Of a DNA stretch of 64,000 bases, positions 9,340-28,816 are shown piece after piece. The translations under genes were made by a program, and so were the position numbers. Each line of letters begins with the position of its first letter. The stretch's first letter is position 1. Origin of the DNA: Leptospira interrogans (GTDB lineage: Bacteria; Spirochaetota; Leptospiria; Leptospirales; Leptospiraceae); contig NZ_FTNA01000020.1 of assembly GCF_900156205.1 (NCBI RefSeq), forward strand, positions 1 to 64,000. The letters run 5' to 3'. The notes beneath the pieces are model-generated. The model was given only the letters and a program-made list of their open reading frames with translations, was not told the origin of the DNA and did no database searches.

Positions 9340-10791
9340 TTATAGTTTTCTTTGAACCGTTCCTTTTTGTTCCGGAAATCGGATTTCAAATTTAGTTCCT
9401 GGATCCAAAACCTCAAGATGTAACTTACCCTGGATTTGCTTTGTAAGAATATTAACAAGTTGTAATCCAAGGGTTTCATGATTTTTACTTATCATTTCTT
9501 TCGGAATTCCTTTTCCATTATCTTCAATGGTTACGATCGTACTTCCCAATTCACAACGAGCGAAAATTTTTAAAAGCCCTTCGTAACCGTCTGGAAACGC
9601 GTGTTTGATAGCATTTGTGACTAGCTCACAAACGATGAGCCCAAGTGAAATTGCGATGTTCATGCTTAAGACCAAACCTTGGGCTTCTACCAAATGTTTA
9701 ATTTTTAAACCTACTCCGTATAAATTCCAAAGATTTTCTAAAAGCATATTCAAATAACTATGAAAATCCACATGAGAAAGATCGTTGGATTTATAAAGTT
9801 CATTATGAACCAAGGACATAGAAAAAACCCTGCTTTCAGTATCTTTTAATAAATTATAAAGTTCTTTTGCAGTGAGATTTCTAGACATAGCGTTGTCCGC
9901 TTGTAGATTTAAAAGAGAAATCATGATCTGCATGTTGTTTTTGACTCTATGATGAATTTCCTGAATCAAAGCATCTTTTTCTGCAAGAGTAGCAAGAATC
10001 GATTCTCTATTTCGAACCATCTCGGTAATATCTGTAACAACCGCTAAATCCAAAATTTGATTTTGATAACGAAACTTATAAACGGTAGTATCCGCGATCA
10101 ATTTTTCTCCGTTCTTTTTTTTGTGGACAAACGAGGAAGCTTGATTGGCCCCAAACTGAAAAAAAATAATTTCCTGTTTTACTTTATCGAAATCAGACAG
10201 TTCAAAAATCTGTAGAATCGATTTACCAATCAAATCCTTCTCTTCATAACCGTATTTTTCAAGAACGGCTCGATTTATTTCTAAAATTTCCAAAGAATCA
10301 TGTTCAAATAAAAAAGCAGGATGAGGATTGTATTGAAAAAATAAACGATACCTTTCTTCACTTTCTTGTTCAAAAACACTTTTCTTTTCAAGTTCCAAAG
10401 CTAAACGATTTCTTTCGTAAGCAAAAACGAGAGAACGACTTAAAGAATAAGAGTCGAACTTACCCTTATAAACGTAATCCTGGGCTCCTATCTGAAGAGC
10501 ATTTACGGTAATATCTTTGTCTTCCGCTCCACTACAAATGATAACAGGAATTTGAGGGAACTTTCTTTTAATTTCGGATAACGCTTCTAAACCGGTTCGA
10601 TCTGGAAGAGAAAGATCCAACATCACTAAATCAGGACTTTCATTAGTGATAAAACTAAGCCCGGCAGAAAAATCAGTGCTACGACTGATTTGAAAAGAAG
10701 GACTTTGAGATTCACCCAGATATTCCTGAATCAATCTGTAATCCGCATTTGAATCCTCGATCAAAAGAACTGAAAAAGTATCTTTAAACAT
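9340..10791 (-). CDS. Hybrid REC-PAS-HisKA_2 histidine kinase
   Basis: This 483-residue signalling protein starts with a receiver domain (about 5-125, phospho-acceptor Asp59 in VMLDLSLPD). A PAS domain follows (about 145-255), then a HisKA_2-type dimerisation segment with EIHHRVKNN (His280/281), and an HATPase domain with the N-box [11 protein letters not shown] and DNGKGIP. HisKA_2 kinases often act on stand-alone regulators. A Lys near 111 is followed by GK rather than the usual KP. The start lies 22 bases after the stop of the upstream kinase gene 10814-11851, so the two form one operon and probably one pathway, with the upstream kinase as a possible phosphodonor for this receiver. There is no membrane segment, so it is cytoplasmic. 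Confidence 0.92.
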   Translation of the reverse strand: MFKDTFSVLLIEDSNADYRLIQEYLGESQSPSFQISRSTDFSAGLSFITNESPDLVMLDLSLPDRTGLEALSEIKRKFPQIPVIICSGAEDKDITVNALQIGAQDYVYKGKFDSYSLSRSLVFAYERNRLALELEKKSVFEQESEERYRLFFQYNPHPAFLFEHDSLEILEINRAVLEKYGYEEKDLIGKSILQIFELSDFDKVKQEIIFFQFGANQASSFVHKKKNGEKLIADTTVYKFRYQNQILDLAVVTDITEMVRNRESILATLAEKDALIQEIHHRVKNNMQIMISLLNLQADNAMSRNLTAKELYNLLKDTESRVFSMSLVHNELYKSNDLSHVDFHSYLNMLLENLWNLYGVGLKIKHLVEAQGLVLSMNIAISLGLIVCELVTNAIKHAFPDGYEGLLKIFARCELGSTIVTIEDNGKGIPKEMISKNHETLGLQLVNILTKQIQGKLHLEVLDPGTKFEIRFPEQKGTVQRKL

Positions 10792-10813
10792 AAGAATGAA
10801 ACTCTCTACATAT

Positions 10814-11851
10814 TCATCGTTCTAAAATAAATTCTCTGGGAAAACGTATGATTACACCAAAACCGGAAGTACGATCGGTTTCTATTTCCAGATTTCCTCC
10901 GTGAAGTTCCGCAATCTTTTTGCAAAAAAAAAGTCCCGTTCCAGCCCCGGAAAGTTCTTCCGATGAATGAAACGTTCTAAATAAATCTATGAAATAATTT
11001 TTTTCCAAAGAATAAACACCTATTCCGTTGTCTATAACATGAATTAGGTGAAACTGAGGTTTTGAGTCGTAAGAAATACAAACTTTACAAGCCACATTTT
11101 TATTTCTGAACCGAATAGAATTTGTAATTAGATTTAAAAAAAGTTCTTTGAGGAGAGGTCTACTTCCTAAAATATCTGGAAATTCCCCTTTGACTTCAAT
11201 ATGTATATTGGTATTTATTAGATTTTCATGAAGAAGTGTAATACTTTCTTCTAAAATTTTTTGAAGAGAAACAGTTTTAAATATATTTCTTTCCTTTTCA
11301 ATTTTTAAAAATAGAAGTAAGCCATTGATCCGCTCCCAAAGACGCTGGGAAGATTGAATACTAAACCGCAAAAACTCTTTACCTTTTTCATTTAGAGAAT
11401 TTGAATATTTTTCGTATAAAAGATTTAAAAAAGTATTCTGATTTCGTATTGGTTCTTGCAAATCATGGTACATCCTGGAAACAACAGCAGCAATTTCCAT
11501 TTCCTTTGCTTTAATTTTTAAATCCGAGATTTCTAAAAAAAGAAACTCACTTTCCTCAGATTTTTGTTTAGTCATAGAACCTTGAAAATTTACTTTTTCT
11601 TTAAAAGGGTTCAAAAGTTGTTCTTCAAAAAAGATCGTTCGATTGAATTCACAATTCCTAAATCTTTCTAATAAAGATGAATTTTGAAAGGAGAGTATTT
11701 GATCTAATCTTTGATTTATTAGCTCTCGAGTTCCAGAAGAAAAGCAAACTTTTACAAAAGAGCAATTGCATTTTATAATACGCAAATTCAAATCTAAAAT
11801 AGCGACTGGGGTCCTTAAATGAGACAAAACTTGGCATTCAATCATTTCCAA
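10814..11851 (-). CDS. PAS-like sensor histidine kinase
   Basis: This 345-residue soluble histidine kinase has a short N-terminal PAS-like sensor (about 1-110). A HisKA segment follows with YHDLQEPIR (His129, the form seen in phytochrome-type kinases), then an HATPase domain with N-box [16 protein letters not shown] and [10 protein letters not shown]. It is the first gene of a two-gene minus-strand operon with the REC-PAS-kinase at 9340-10791. Nothing in the sensor region identifies its signal; two cysteines sit in CNCSF near residues 28-32. The long upstream gap (11852-13643) must hold the promoter. Confidence 0.9.
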   Translation of the reverse strand: MEMIECQVLSHLRTPVAILDLNLRIIKCNCSFVKVCFSSGTRELINQRLDQILSFQNSSLLERFRNCEFNRTIFFEEQLLNPFKEKVNFQGSMTKQKSEESEFLFLEISDLKIKAKEMEIAAVVSRMYHDLQEPIRNQNTFLNLLYEKYSNSLNEKGKEFLRFSIQSSQRLWERINGLLLFLKIEKERNIFKTVSLQKILEESITLLHENLINTNIHIEVKGEFPDILGSRPLLKELFLNLITNSIRFRNKNVACKVCISYDSKPQFHLIHVIDNGIGVYSLEKNYFIDLFRTFHSSEELSGAGTGLFFCKKIAELHGGNLEIETDRTSGFGVIIRFPREFILER

Positions 11852-12478
11852 TGATCCTCAGTATACCTTGAAAAAGTCTCATATAAGATTCTCAAAAATG
11901 AACTCTTTAAATTTCAGTAGAATAATATTTATCTAAATTTTTTAGCTTACTTTTATTATCGTAAAAAAAGTAGTTATCTCAATAAAAATGTCAATTTTGG
12001 TTTTATTTTTTTACGAATTTCAGAATATTCTTTTTTTCGAATTTATATTCCTTTAATTTTCCTTATTCCATAGCTCACTTATTTTCCATTTTCAGCAAAT
12101 GCTTTTGTCCCATTTCAACATTTTGTTCTTAAAAATACTGGTAAGTCATGACAAAACGAGACGTTTGAATTTCAAAAATTCTTACATATCACAATTATCT
12201 CTTAGCAACTACTCAGAACTATATAGTAAAATACCCAATCTTTTATATTGAAATAGTGTTTTGTTGAGTTCAGGGAGTAAGACTCTTTAGTTTCACAAAA
12301 ATGTAGGAACTCATACAGAGACTATAATAATAAAAGAATGTTAAAAAACTGTAAATCACACAATACGCGGTTTCTGTGGGAACTACCACATTGGATTGAA
12401 GATTCAAAAGTGATTCATCCAAGTTTTGGGGCAAATTCTTTATAGAGATTAATAATATAACGTGAATTCGACGTAAGA

Positions 12479-12590
12479 AAATCTGGCGAATCTAGTTTGC
12501 CTGTGGCAAACTGGACTGGGCTCTCAGCTCTGGTCAATAAATTGTATACACAAAACATTATACAATCATCGTCTTTAGTTTCAATATAGA
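12479..12590 (+). repeat. Family E hairpin-bearing repeat, copy 2
   Basis: GGCGAATC is followed by a perfect hairpin AGTTTGCC-TGT-GGCAAACT (12494-12512), then CAGCTCTGGTCAATAAATTG. Flanking words match copy 1 at 8700-8835, but all of the stem differs while remaining paired. It directly follows a family-B-like end (AACGTGAATTCGACGTAAG). Confidence 0.6.
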
Positions 12591-13067
12591 ACGCGACCTA
12601 TCTCCGACTCGTCACCCGTCGGGAGCAAGAGTTGAGTTCAGAAAAAGTGTTTTACTGAGTTCAAACGCGCCCTGGAAAACTCAAAGGATCGGTGTTGAGT
12701 CTAGGAAGCGAAACCTTGAGTTATTTCGAGCGCCCATAAAGTGAGATTCTAAGTTTGAAAGAGCGTTCTGCAAAGATCCCTCGCATCGATCCTTTCGTGT
12801 TATACTGAATCCACATTAATATAAGTTTATTTTAATTTTTTATAAAAAGGGAATTCTTATGTTCTAAAAACTCATGAAAAGAATATCAAAAATGAACGTA
12901 AATTTTTACGAAAATACAGAAGTTCTTACAATTTATAGCCCTTCCAGAGTTTATATTTTTTGAAGCCCATTCCTACGTTTAACTTTTGTAATGGTTGCCA
13001 AACGGTAATTTCATACAGGAATTGAATTTTATATAGAGTACTATTATTAACTAATCAATTTAGCTTA

Positions 13068-13242
13068 AGAGTTTGTTCCAAACCTCAAAGGTTTTACACG
13101 ATAGTTTTTTAAAAATTTTTAATAAAATGCAGTAGTTCCTACAAATTAGATTGTATTTGGCAATTTATAAATTTTCGAGTAGCTCTAATATCGTTAAATT
13201 TTCGTAATAGTTCCCACATTGGGCGGTTTTGGGACAAGTTCT
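13068..13242. mobile_element. Family C inverted-end element, copy 2
   Basis: This 175-bp copy lies in the opposite orientation to the one at 8907-9082. The left end AGAGTTTGTTCCAAACCTC and the right end GGTTTTGGGACAAGTTCT are inverted repeats with several mismatches. TA lies just outside both ends. The interior matches copy 1 in reverse, including ATTTTTAATAAAATGCAGTA. Confidence 0.7.
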
Positions 13243-13643
13243 AAGTTGAATGGAAGTAATTTTTCATTTTATAAGCCTTATTTTTCCCTGAAAATCAAAT
13301 GTGGGAACTCCCATTACGAAAAATAAATGTTTAAAAATTCATAATGTAACTTAATTTGTGGGAACGAACATAAATTCAAATTTTACAGATAAATTTTGAA
13401 CATGTAGGAACTCATACACAATTTTAAAGACAAAAAATCCATTCATGCCTCAAACGACGGAATCTGTGGGAACTACTACTTCTATCGATCTTCCTTTCAA
13501 TTTTTCTTATCACTGATCCCTATAGAAATAAGTGGTATCATGTATTAGAGACAAATCCAGGTTTTAGAAACAAAATTCTAAGACATTCTGTTCTAAACAA
13601 CACTCTAAGATCCTTCAAAGAAAAATTAAGTGGAGATCTAAGT

Positions 13644-14102
13644 TCAAGGAGAAACCGTAATTGTTTCTATAATCACTGATTTTGTAGGTTTGTCTTGAAA
13701 TCCTGTTTCCGTTTCCGAAATCGTTTCTACTATATCCATTCCTTCCGTAACCCTTCCAAAGACAGCGTGTCTATTATCTAAGTAAAAATTATCTCTTACA
13801 TTGATAAAAAATTGAGATCCGCCCGTGTTCGGTCCTGCATTTGCCATCGAAAGGGTAAATTTTTCGTTCTTCAGATCCTTATGAAACTCATCTTGGATTT
13901 TATAACCAGGCCCACCCGTTCCATTTCCAACAGGACAACCTCCCTGAATCATAAAATTTTTGATAACTCGATGGAATGTAAGTCCATTGTAAAATCCATC
14001 TTTAGCCAATTTGATAAAATTACCCGCGGTAATGGGAGCCTTTTCCTCATCCAAATAAACCGAAAAGTTTCCAAAATTTGTTTTAAATATCGCAGTCGGC
14101 AT
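13644..14102 (-). CDS. Cyclophilin-type peptidyl-prolyl isomerase
   Basis: This 152-residue cyclophilin would catalyse cis-trans isomerisation of proline peptide bonds during folding. It shows the family's core: [13 protein letters not shown] (about 43-55, with the catalytic Arg), [28 protein letters not shown], and [14 protein letters not shown] near the C-terminus. There is no signal peptide, so it is a cytoplasmic form of the PpiB type. Length is typical for a minimal single-domain cyclophilin. It is transcribed alone, divergent from the adenylate cyclase operon that starts 200 bases away. Confidence 0.93.
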   Translation of the reverse strand: MPTAIFKTNFGNFSVYLDEEKAPITAGNFIKLAKDGFYNGLTFHRVIKNFMIQGGCPVGNGTGGPGYKIQDEFHKDLKNEKFTLSMANAGPNTGGSQFFINVRDNFYLDNRHAVFGRVTEGMDIVETISETETGFQDKPTKSVIIETITVSP

Positions 14103-14117
14103 TCTCTCCTCTTTAAC

Positions 14118-14153
<36 letters not shown>

Positions 14154-14302
14154 CTAGAGTACGATAGAAAGCGATTTCTTACAAAAAACGAACAAAAACG
14201 CTGGAATTAAGTAATTATACTATTTTAAAGGAATTCCGAAAACAAAATAGAATATTCCACTTGAAGTAAATATTTTTTTTTGGATTTTAAGAGTCTTCAT
14301 TT

Positions 14303-19275
<4,973 letters not shown>

Positions 19276-19286
<11 letters not shown>

Positions 19287-20400
19287 AATTCTTTTATCTT
19301 TTATACTATTTTTAATTTCTTCTTTTTCTATTTTTGGAGAAGACTATTTAGAATGGAAACCAGTTCCTGAAGCAGGAGGTTACTTGGTTGAAATCAAGGA
19401 TTCCGGCGGAAGAATCACCAGAGAAAAAACAAAGTCTACTCGTTTCGAAGTAAATTTACCTCCTGGAGTTTATGAACATAGGATAGGCGTTCTCAATAAA
19501 TTTGGAAGGGTTTCCGTGTTTACCGATTGGATTTCCTTTGAAGTAATCCTTTCTAGAGCACCGTTTATCAATCCGGATTCTAGTGCTAAACTTTTAAAAG
19601 AAAAACTAGGATCTCACTTAACCGTCAAAGGAGATAACTTCACGGAAGCGATGAATGTTACTCTCCTTTTACCTTCGGGTGAAACAATCAAACCGGATTT
19701 CGAGTTTGTTAATTCTAAAGAAATCAAACTCAAAATCGAAAATCTAAATCTCAAAAACGGAAGTTATACACTTTCTCTGGAAAATCCTAGAAATAAAAAA
19801 ACCGCTAAAAAAGGTTTTTTAATTCTTGCTGATTCCGAGGAAGAACTCGCACAAATTACGAAACGAAGTGAACAGGAAAATCAAGTTACATCTTCGGGAA
19901 TTCAATGGGGTCCTGCAATTCAATCTTCTGTTTTGCCCGGTTGGGGACAATACAACCAAGATAAGAAATACAAACGTTGGATTTTTCCAATTTTAATTTT
20001 AGGAGCGATCGCTTTTTCCGCAGAACGTTTTTCGGCATACAATTCTAGTTTATCCGCCCTAAATCAGAGTAAAACCTTAAACCAAACTTTCTTTTTGATG
20101 AACGACCCTGCTCTTACCTCGTTTGCGGCCTATAACTATATACAGGGCCAATCCGATTATTCAAATTCATCTTCACTTTACAACCAGCTCAATCTTTCTT
20201 TAGAAATTATAGCGGTATTGTATCTGCTAAATATAATCGATGCCGCTTTAGTCGGATCTGCAAATTCCGAGACGTCTACTTCCGAAGGAAAAGTAATTCC
20301 ATTTTTTAAAACAAGAAAATTAGAATCCATCCAAGCGGAACGTCCTTCGGGGAACTTTTTTCCAAATTCATTTGAATTCGGTATAAAAATTTTTCTATAA
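19276..20400 (+). CDS. Exported protein with Fn3-like and DUF5683-like domains
   Basis: This 374-residue protein has a signal peptide (about 1-21). A domain follows beginning [19 protein letters not shown], similar in style to the Fn3-like repeats of the neighbouring gene, then an Ig-like/IPT-like segment (about 95-180). The C-terminal part has [19 protein letters not shown] and two hydrophobic helices, the pattern of DUF5683 membrane proteins. The start overlaps the previous gene by 11 bases. It is the third gene of the cyclase operon and is probably anchored in an envelope membrane. Exact function is unknown. Confidence 0.8.
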
Positions 20401-21044
20401 TTTCAGTAAAACAAAATATTCTAATCTAATGTGGATAAATCAAAAGGAATCGATGCGGGGAAATCAGCAGAACACTCTTTCAAACTCAACGTACCACTCT
20501 CTGAATACCAATCTTAGAAAGGCATTCGCTGAGTTTTCTAAGTCACTTTTTAGGCGCTCGAAGTAACTCAGCGTCGGGCGCTCGACAGATCGTGTTCTAT
20601 ATTAACATAAATTCGGTGTAAGAAAATTTTTCTAAAAATAGTAGTTCCTACATTCATTTATGGAAATGATTGATCCTAATTTTTAAAGGCTACAAACATT
20701 AGATTTCCCATATTTCAAAGTTTTATTGTAAAATATAGATTTGTGAGAGTTCCCACAGATTAAGTCGCATAATAAATTTTTAAACATTCATTTTTTGTGA
20801 TTCGAGCCAGGGAGTTCCACATTTATTTTTTACGGAAAAATCAGGTTTTTATAAAACGAATCCTTACATTAAAAGCTTGTCCCAAAACCGTCCAAGTGGG
20901 AACTATTACGAAAATTGAACGAGATTAGAACCGCTCGAAAGTTCACAAATTGCCAAATTCGGCCTAATTGTAGGAACTACTGCATTTTATTAAAAATTTC
21001 TAAAGAATTATCGCATAAAATTCTTTGAGGTTTTGGAACAAACC
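20401..21044. other. Repeat-rich gap without genes
   Basis: This gap between convergent genes contains patchwork similar to 12640-12770 (20500-20590), a one-sided family B copy (20602-20770) and a family C element (20872-21045) that reaches the stop codon of the ABC-F gene. No gene is seen. Confidence 0.7.
20602..20770 (+). repeat. Family B repeat, partial copy
   Basis: The left end is AACATAAATTCGGTGTAAG, followed by TTTTTCTAAAAATAGTAGTT and a second motif GAGAGTTCCCACAGATTAAG. The right inverted end is missing, so the copy is truncated or has been overwritten by the following sequence. Confidence 0.5.
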
Positions 21045-21045
21045 C
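20872..21045. mobile_element. Family C inverted-end element, copy 3
   Basis: This 174-bp copy lies in the same orientation as copy 1, with left end AGCTTGTCCCAAAACC and right end GAGGTTTTGGAACAAACCC. TA flanks both sides (20870-20871 and 21046-21047). The right TA together with the last element base forms the TAG stop of the minus-strand ABC-F gene, so the insertion seems to define that gene's end. Confidence 0.7.
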
Positions 21046-22916
21046 TACATAAGATTTTGAAGTTCTTCCCAACGATCTAACTTCAAAGATAGTGCAGAAT
21101 GAATTTCAGTTAGACGATTTCCGACATTGGCTAACTCTTCCGGTTTTGTCGCTCCAGATTGCAGAATATCCGTAAGACTACGTTCTTCTTTTTCCAACAA
21201 TGAAATTTCGGACTCCAAAACTTCTAGTTCTTTTTTCTGTTGAAAACTCATTCCTTTTTTATTTTTAGAAGAATCTGCTTCCTTGGGTTTAATTTCCGAT
21301 TCTTTTTTTTCTTTTTGTTTATTTAGATAATTAGTATATTCTAAATATTCGGAATAGTTTCCTGGAAATTTTTCTACAATTCCTTCTCCTTGAAAAGTAA
21401 AAAGATAATCTACTGTCCGGTCCATAAAATATCGATCATGAGAAACCACAAGAACACAACCGTCAAACTCGGCTAAAAATTCTTCTAAAACGGAAAGTGT
21501 TCTAATGTCCAAATCGTTTGTCGGTTCGTCCAAAATCAAAAAGTTAGGATTGGTCATCAAAATTGAAACGAGATAGAGTCTTCTTTTTTCTCCACCGGAT
21601 AAATTTTTGATATAACCGCCTTGTAATCTAGTATCAAAAAGGAATAGTTCCAACATATCCGCAGCGCTTAAAACTCGATCGTCGTTCATTTTGATCGACA
21701 TCCCGCATTCCTTTTTGATATATTCGATCACCCTCATATCACCCGAAAGTTCCTTGGAAACTTGATCGAAATAACCAAAATTCGTATTCATTCCCACACT
21801 TACGTCTCCGGAATCAGGTTTTTCCCGTCCTACGATCATATCCAGAAGTGTTGACTTTCCAGCTCCATTCGGTCCTACAATTCCAATTCGTTCCCCATTT
21901 TTAAACGTATAAGAAAAACCATATATAATCGGTTTATGATACGATTTACGAACATTTTTCAGTTCCAAAATCTTTTTTCCGAGCCTTTTACCAGAAACGG
22001 AAAAATCCAAAACAATTTCTTTTCCTGACTTTTTACGATTTAACACTTCGAGAGCGCGGTCGGTTCTGCCTTTTTGTTTGGTTCCTCTCGCCTTCGGTTG
22101 TCTACGAAGCCATTCTAATTCCTTTTTAAGAAACTGTTTTTCTTTCTGTTCCGTTTTTTCACGGATTACTTCAGCCTCTGCTTTTTTTTCTAAATAAAAT
22201 CCAAAATTTCCCGGAAACGAATTTAAATTTCCACTTTCCAACTCCAAGATACGATCCGTTACTTCTTCCAAAAAATAACGATCATGAGTAACCAGTAGAA
22301 TCGCTTTTTTAGTTTCAACTAGATAATCTTGAAGCCAAAGAATCGTTTCCACGTCCAAATGATTGGTTGGTTCGTCTAACACAAGAAGATTGGATTCTTC
22401 AATGAGCGTTTGAACCAAAACAACTTTTTTAAGCATTCCACCAGACAAAGAGCCCATCTTTACGTTAAGATCTAGAATCTCTAATTCTTTTAAAATAGAC
22501 CGAAACCAAGACTCTAGTTCCCATGCTCCAAGTCTGTCCATTTCCTGCATCAAACGATTGTATTCTTTTTCAACTTCAGAATCGCCTGAACCTAAACGTT
22601 CACAAATTGACTCGTAAGAACGAATCGTTTTTAAAATAGGACTTTGACCGGAAAAAATATGTTCTAAGATAGTATGATTCGAATCGAAGGAAGGTGACTG
22701 AGACAAAACTGCAATCTTTAAAATTTTATTTCTTAAGATCTGTCCGTTATCAGGAACTTCTATCCCTGCAAGCATTTTCAAAAGGGTAGTCTTACCGGAA
22801 CCGTTAATTCCTAAAATTCCTATTTTTTCCCCTTCGTTGATTCCAAAACTGATTTGATTAAGCAAAACCTTAGAACCGATTTCTTTGGAAATCTTATCGA
22901 CGGAAATTAAATTCAT
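21045..22916 (-). CDS. ABC-F family ATPase, Uup-like
   Basis: This 623-residue soluble protein has two ATP-binding cassettes in tandem and no membrane segments, the layout of ABC-F translation factors. Cassette 1 has Walker A GINGSGKTT (36-44), signature LSGG (157-160) and Walker B LVLDEPTNHLD. Cassette 2 has GPNGAGKST (348-356), LSGGEKRR (from 439) and LILDEPTNDLD (to 470). The linker between them (about 240-300) is charged and helical, and residues 550-620 form a coiled coil as in Uup. Such proteins act on the ribosome. The stop codon TAG is formed at the edge of a family C element, so the natural C-terminus may have been a few residues longer. Confidence 0.93.
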   Translation of the reverse strand: MNLISVDKISKEIGSKVLLNQISFGINEGEKIGILGINGSGKTTLLKMLAGIEVPDNGQILRNKILKIAVLSQSPSFDSNHTILEHIFSGQSPILKTIRSYESICERLGSGDSEVEKEYNRLMQEMDRLGAWELESWFRSILKELEILDLNVKMGSLSGGMLKKVVLVQTLIEESNLLVLDEPTNHLDVETILWLQDYLVETKKAILLVTHDRYFLEEVTDRILELESGNLNSFPGNFGFYLEKKAEAEVIREKTEQKEKQFLKKELEWLRRQPKARGTKQKGRTDRALEVLNRKKSGKEIVLDFSVSGKRLGKKILELKNVRKSYHKPIIYGFSYTFKNGERIGIVGPNGAGKSTLLDMIVGREKPDSGDVSVGMNTNFGYFDQVSKELSGDMRVIEYIKKECGMSIKMNDDRVLSAADMLELFLFDTRLQGGYIKNLSGGEKRRLYLVSILMTNPNFLILDEPTNDLDIRTLSVLEEFLAEFDGCVLVVSHDRYFMDRTVDYLFTFQGEGIVEKFPGNYSEYLEYTNYLNKQKEKKESEIKPKEADSSKNKKGMSFQQKKELEVLESEISLLEKEERSLTDILQSGATKPEELANVGNRLTEIHSALSLKLDRWEELQNLM

Positions 22917-22958
22917 AAGATGGATAATTCAAGTTTCAAAGTATAAGGACAAGTGTTT

Positions 22959-24428
22959 TTAACTTTTGAATATAACTTGAAATTTAGTTCCTTTTTCTTT
23001 TCCAGAAGGAAGAAGAATGAACTTACCTCTCAATTGTCTTGCAAGAATTCCTACAAGTTTCAAACCCAAAGATTCTGATTTATCCAAATCGAATTCTTCC
23101 GGCATACCGATTCCGTTGTCTTCAACTTCCAATATTGATTCCAACACGTCCAATCTAAGATGTACCGAAATCATTCCGTCCTTTCCGTTAGAAAAAGCGT
23201 ATTTTAAAGAATTGGTAGCAAGTTCATTGACAATCAATCCCAATGGAATCGCTGTTTCGATAGAAACAAAATTTGGTTTGGAAGAAATTTTAAACTCTAC
23301 TTTTTTTTCTTTTCCAAAAGAATGAAGAAGGCTTACTAACAAAGTATTTAGATAATCATAAAAATCGATTTTTGTAATATTCTCGGATTGATACAATTCT
23401 TTATGGATCAAAGCCATAGATTGAATTCTACGTCCACATTCCTTAAGAATATGAGAAATTCTTTCGTTCCCGTAGTGTTCCGATTGTAAACTCAAAAGAC
23501 TAGTCACCACTTGTAGATTGTTCTTTACCCTGTGATGAATCTCTTTTAACATCACTTCTTTTTCTTCTAAAGTTTTTTTCAGTTTTTCTTCGCCGTGTTT
23601 TCTTTCCGTAATATCCCGAATGATCTGAGTCGCACCAATCAGATTATGAGAAGAATCTCGAATAGAACTATAACTAATTTCGAATATAGCCGAATCTTGC
23701 ACTAAACCTTGCATGGTTCTTTCGGTAGTATATACTTCTCCTCGAAGTGCGCGACTCCAGTTTTCGATAACCACACTCCGTTCCACAGGATCCAAAATGA
23801 GTTCTGGAAGTAAATTTCCTTCCTCTATTTTTTTACCATAGAGTTTCCAAAAACTAAGTTCAAAGGAAGAATTAAAAGCGATCACTCTAAAATGAATATC
23901 AACGGCACAGATAGCGTCCTTGGTACCTTCAATTACCCCAAGAAGTCTTTCCTGAGTAATTTTGAGTTTAGAACGAAGCCTTTCTAGCTCTAGTTCCATT
24001 CGTTTTCTAAAATTGATATTTTTGACTACTACTTGAAAATACTGAACTTCGTTTTCAAAAAAAGCAGTGGCGGTCACTTCTACAAATAAAGTAGAGCCGT
24101 CCTTTCGAATGAATTCTTCTTCAATGGCCCCGACTACCATGCCCTCTTGGCTCATTTTCTGAATTCTTTCTTTTACAACACTTTGAGATCTTGGATGAAC
24201 AAATTGAAGAACAGGTTTTCCGATCACTTCTTCGATAGAATCATAACCAAGCATCCGAATCAATGTATCGTTTGCTCTTAAAATTTTTCCTTCAGAATGA
24301 ATCGCTAAACCATCCTGAGAAAGATCAAAAAAGAACTGATAATGTTTGATTGAAATCGGCTCCATAGAACCCAAGTTTTCCATCCTACAATTGGGCATGC
24401 TTAGAAATTTGGAAGGAAAGTCAATCAA
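22959..24428 (-). CDS. PAS-PAS HisKA_2 histidine kinase
   Basis: This soluble sensor kinase of up to 489 residues has a PAS domain with PAC-type end (about 30-140), a second PAS domain (about 160-275), the HisKA_2 phosphorylation motif [11 protein letters not shown] (His298) and an HATPase domain (N-box ELATNSLKYAF, DNGIGMP). The first codon is TTG at 24428; Met11, Met16 or Met22 are also plausible starts, and none has a decisive ribosome binding site. It lies divergent from the hybrid kinase at 24633. Its C-terminal half closely resembles that of the 9340-10791 kinase, suggesting paralogy. No receiver domain is attached, so its output is unknown. Confidence 0.9.
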   Translation of the reverse strand: MIDFPSKFLSMPNCRMENLGSMEPISIKHYQFFFDLSQDGLAIHSEGKILRANDTLIRMLGYDSIEEVIGKPVLQFVHPRSQSVVKERIQKMSQEGMVVGAIEEEFIRKDGSTLFVEVTATAFFENEVQYFQVVVKNINFRKRMELELERLRSKLKITQERLLGVIEGTKDAICAVDIHFRVIAFNSSFELSFWKLYGKKIEEGNLLPELILDPVERSVVIENWSRALRGEVYTTERTMQGLVQDSAIFEISYSSIRDSSHNLIGATQIIRDITERKHGEEKLKKTLEEKEVMLKEIHHRVKNNLQVVTSLLSLQSEHYGNERISHILKECGRRIQSMALIHKELYQSENITKIDFYDYLNTLLVSLLHSFGKEKKVEFKISSKPNFVSIETAIPLGLIVNELATNSLKYAFSNGKDGMISVHLRLDVLESILEVEDNGIGMPEEFDLDKSESLGLKLVGILARQLRGKFILLPSGKEKGTKFQVIFKS

Positions 24429-24632
24429 AGCCGATAAACGTCCGAAATTATCAAAAGATTAAGATTTTATGTCAAAATTAATCTCTCAAGAAATAAAGGG
24501 TTTTTCAAGATTGAAAAATTCTATTTTGATTAGCATTCGATCATTTGAGAATATTCCTTTTATTTGAAACATTTTTGCTATTATTTTGCTTGTTTCCGAT
24601 TTTAAAACAGAAATAATTTTCGATAATAAAAA

Positions 24633-27686
<3,054 letters not shown>

Positions 27687-27699
27687 AAAAAATAAATTT

Positions 27700-27731
27700 A
27701 GGAGTTTGAATTTATATCCATCCAAACTCCT
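27700..27731. terminator. Bidirectional intrinsic terminator
   Basis: A perfect 9-bp stem, AGGAGTTTG pairing with CAAACTCCT, encloses 14 bases. A-rich sequence on the left and T-rich sequence on the right would give a U-tract to transcripts from either side. It sits between the convergent hybrid kinase (stop 27686) and the cNMP-binding gene (stop 27762). Confidence 0.85.
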
Positions 27732-27761
27732 TTAAATTTTAGAAATACGGTTTTTAAAAAA

Positions 27762-28238
<477 letters not shown>

Positions 28239-28816
28239 AATATTCTCGAAATGTGAGTGTAAATCTCAGTTTAAATAAATGCAAGCAGGTTAGATGTATA
28301 GATATACAAAAATGTCCTCTGATTTTTAGACAAACCGCCCTTTCGTATTTAAATTTAAACACACCTCAATTGACTTTTATATAAATTTTGTTACCGAAGA
28401 TTTGTCCAAAAACTAGAATTCTTGCTCAGAAAATAAAACCACTTTTGCTTCTAACAAGTAGAATTCAAAAATCCCTTTACTTAAATCCAAAAAATTCAAT
28501 CCAAGTCGTTTAATCACTCAAATCCGTTAGGCGAAATATAAACGTATTCGATCGTATTACTTACAAAAACTTTGAAAACTAATTACAATTTTTTGCAAAA
28601 ATATATAGATCACATTCATTTGAAAGTTTATGACTTTTTTGAAATAGATCTTACATTTTAAACTCTTGGATAAATTCAAAGTTCATTTTCACAAAAAAAA
28701 CAAACTTATAGTTAAGAATATTATAATACAGAATGGATTTTCATTTCTTTACAATTCAATCAGGTCTAAGATAAAAAATCGTAGACACATTTCAGTTAGA
28801 CCCGATATACAAAAGA
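28239..28816. other. Non-coding gap between divergent genes
   Basis: This 578-base AT-rich gap lies between the cNMP-binding gene and a hydrolase. I see none of the dispersed repeats and no credible gene; the 84-codon frame at 28666-28920 overlaps the hydrolase start in another frame and is Lys/Asn-rich. Confidence 0.5.

Larger units (their letters stand above)
11852..13643. other. 1.8-kb repeat-rich gap without genes
   Basis: I find no protein-coding gene. The gap contains a partial family F match (from about 12207), a family E copy (12479-12590) and a family C element (13068-13242). It also has at least eight GTGGGAACT-type motifs, in both orientations (12302, 12375, 13135, 13210, 13302, 13360, 13404 and 13464, approximate). 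A further patch at 12640-12770 has repeated TTGAGT and GCGCTCGAAATAACT-like words also found at 20540-20590. Confidence 0.7.
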
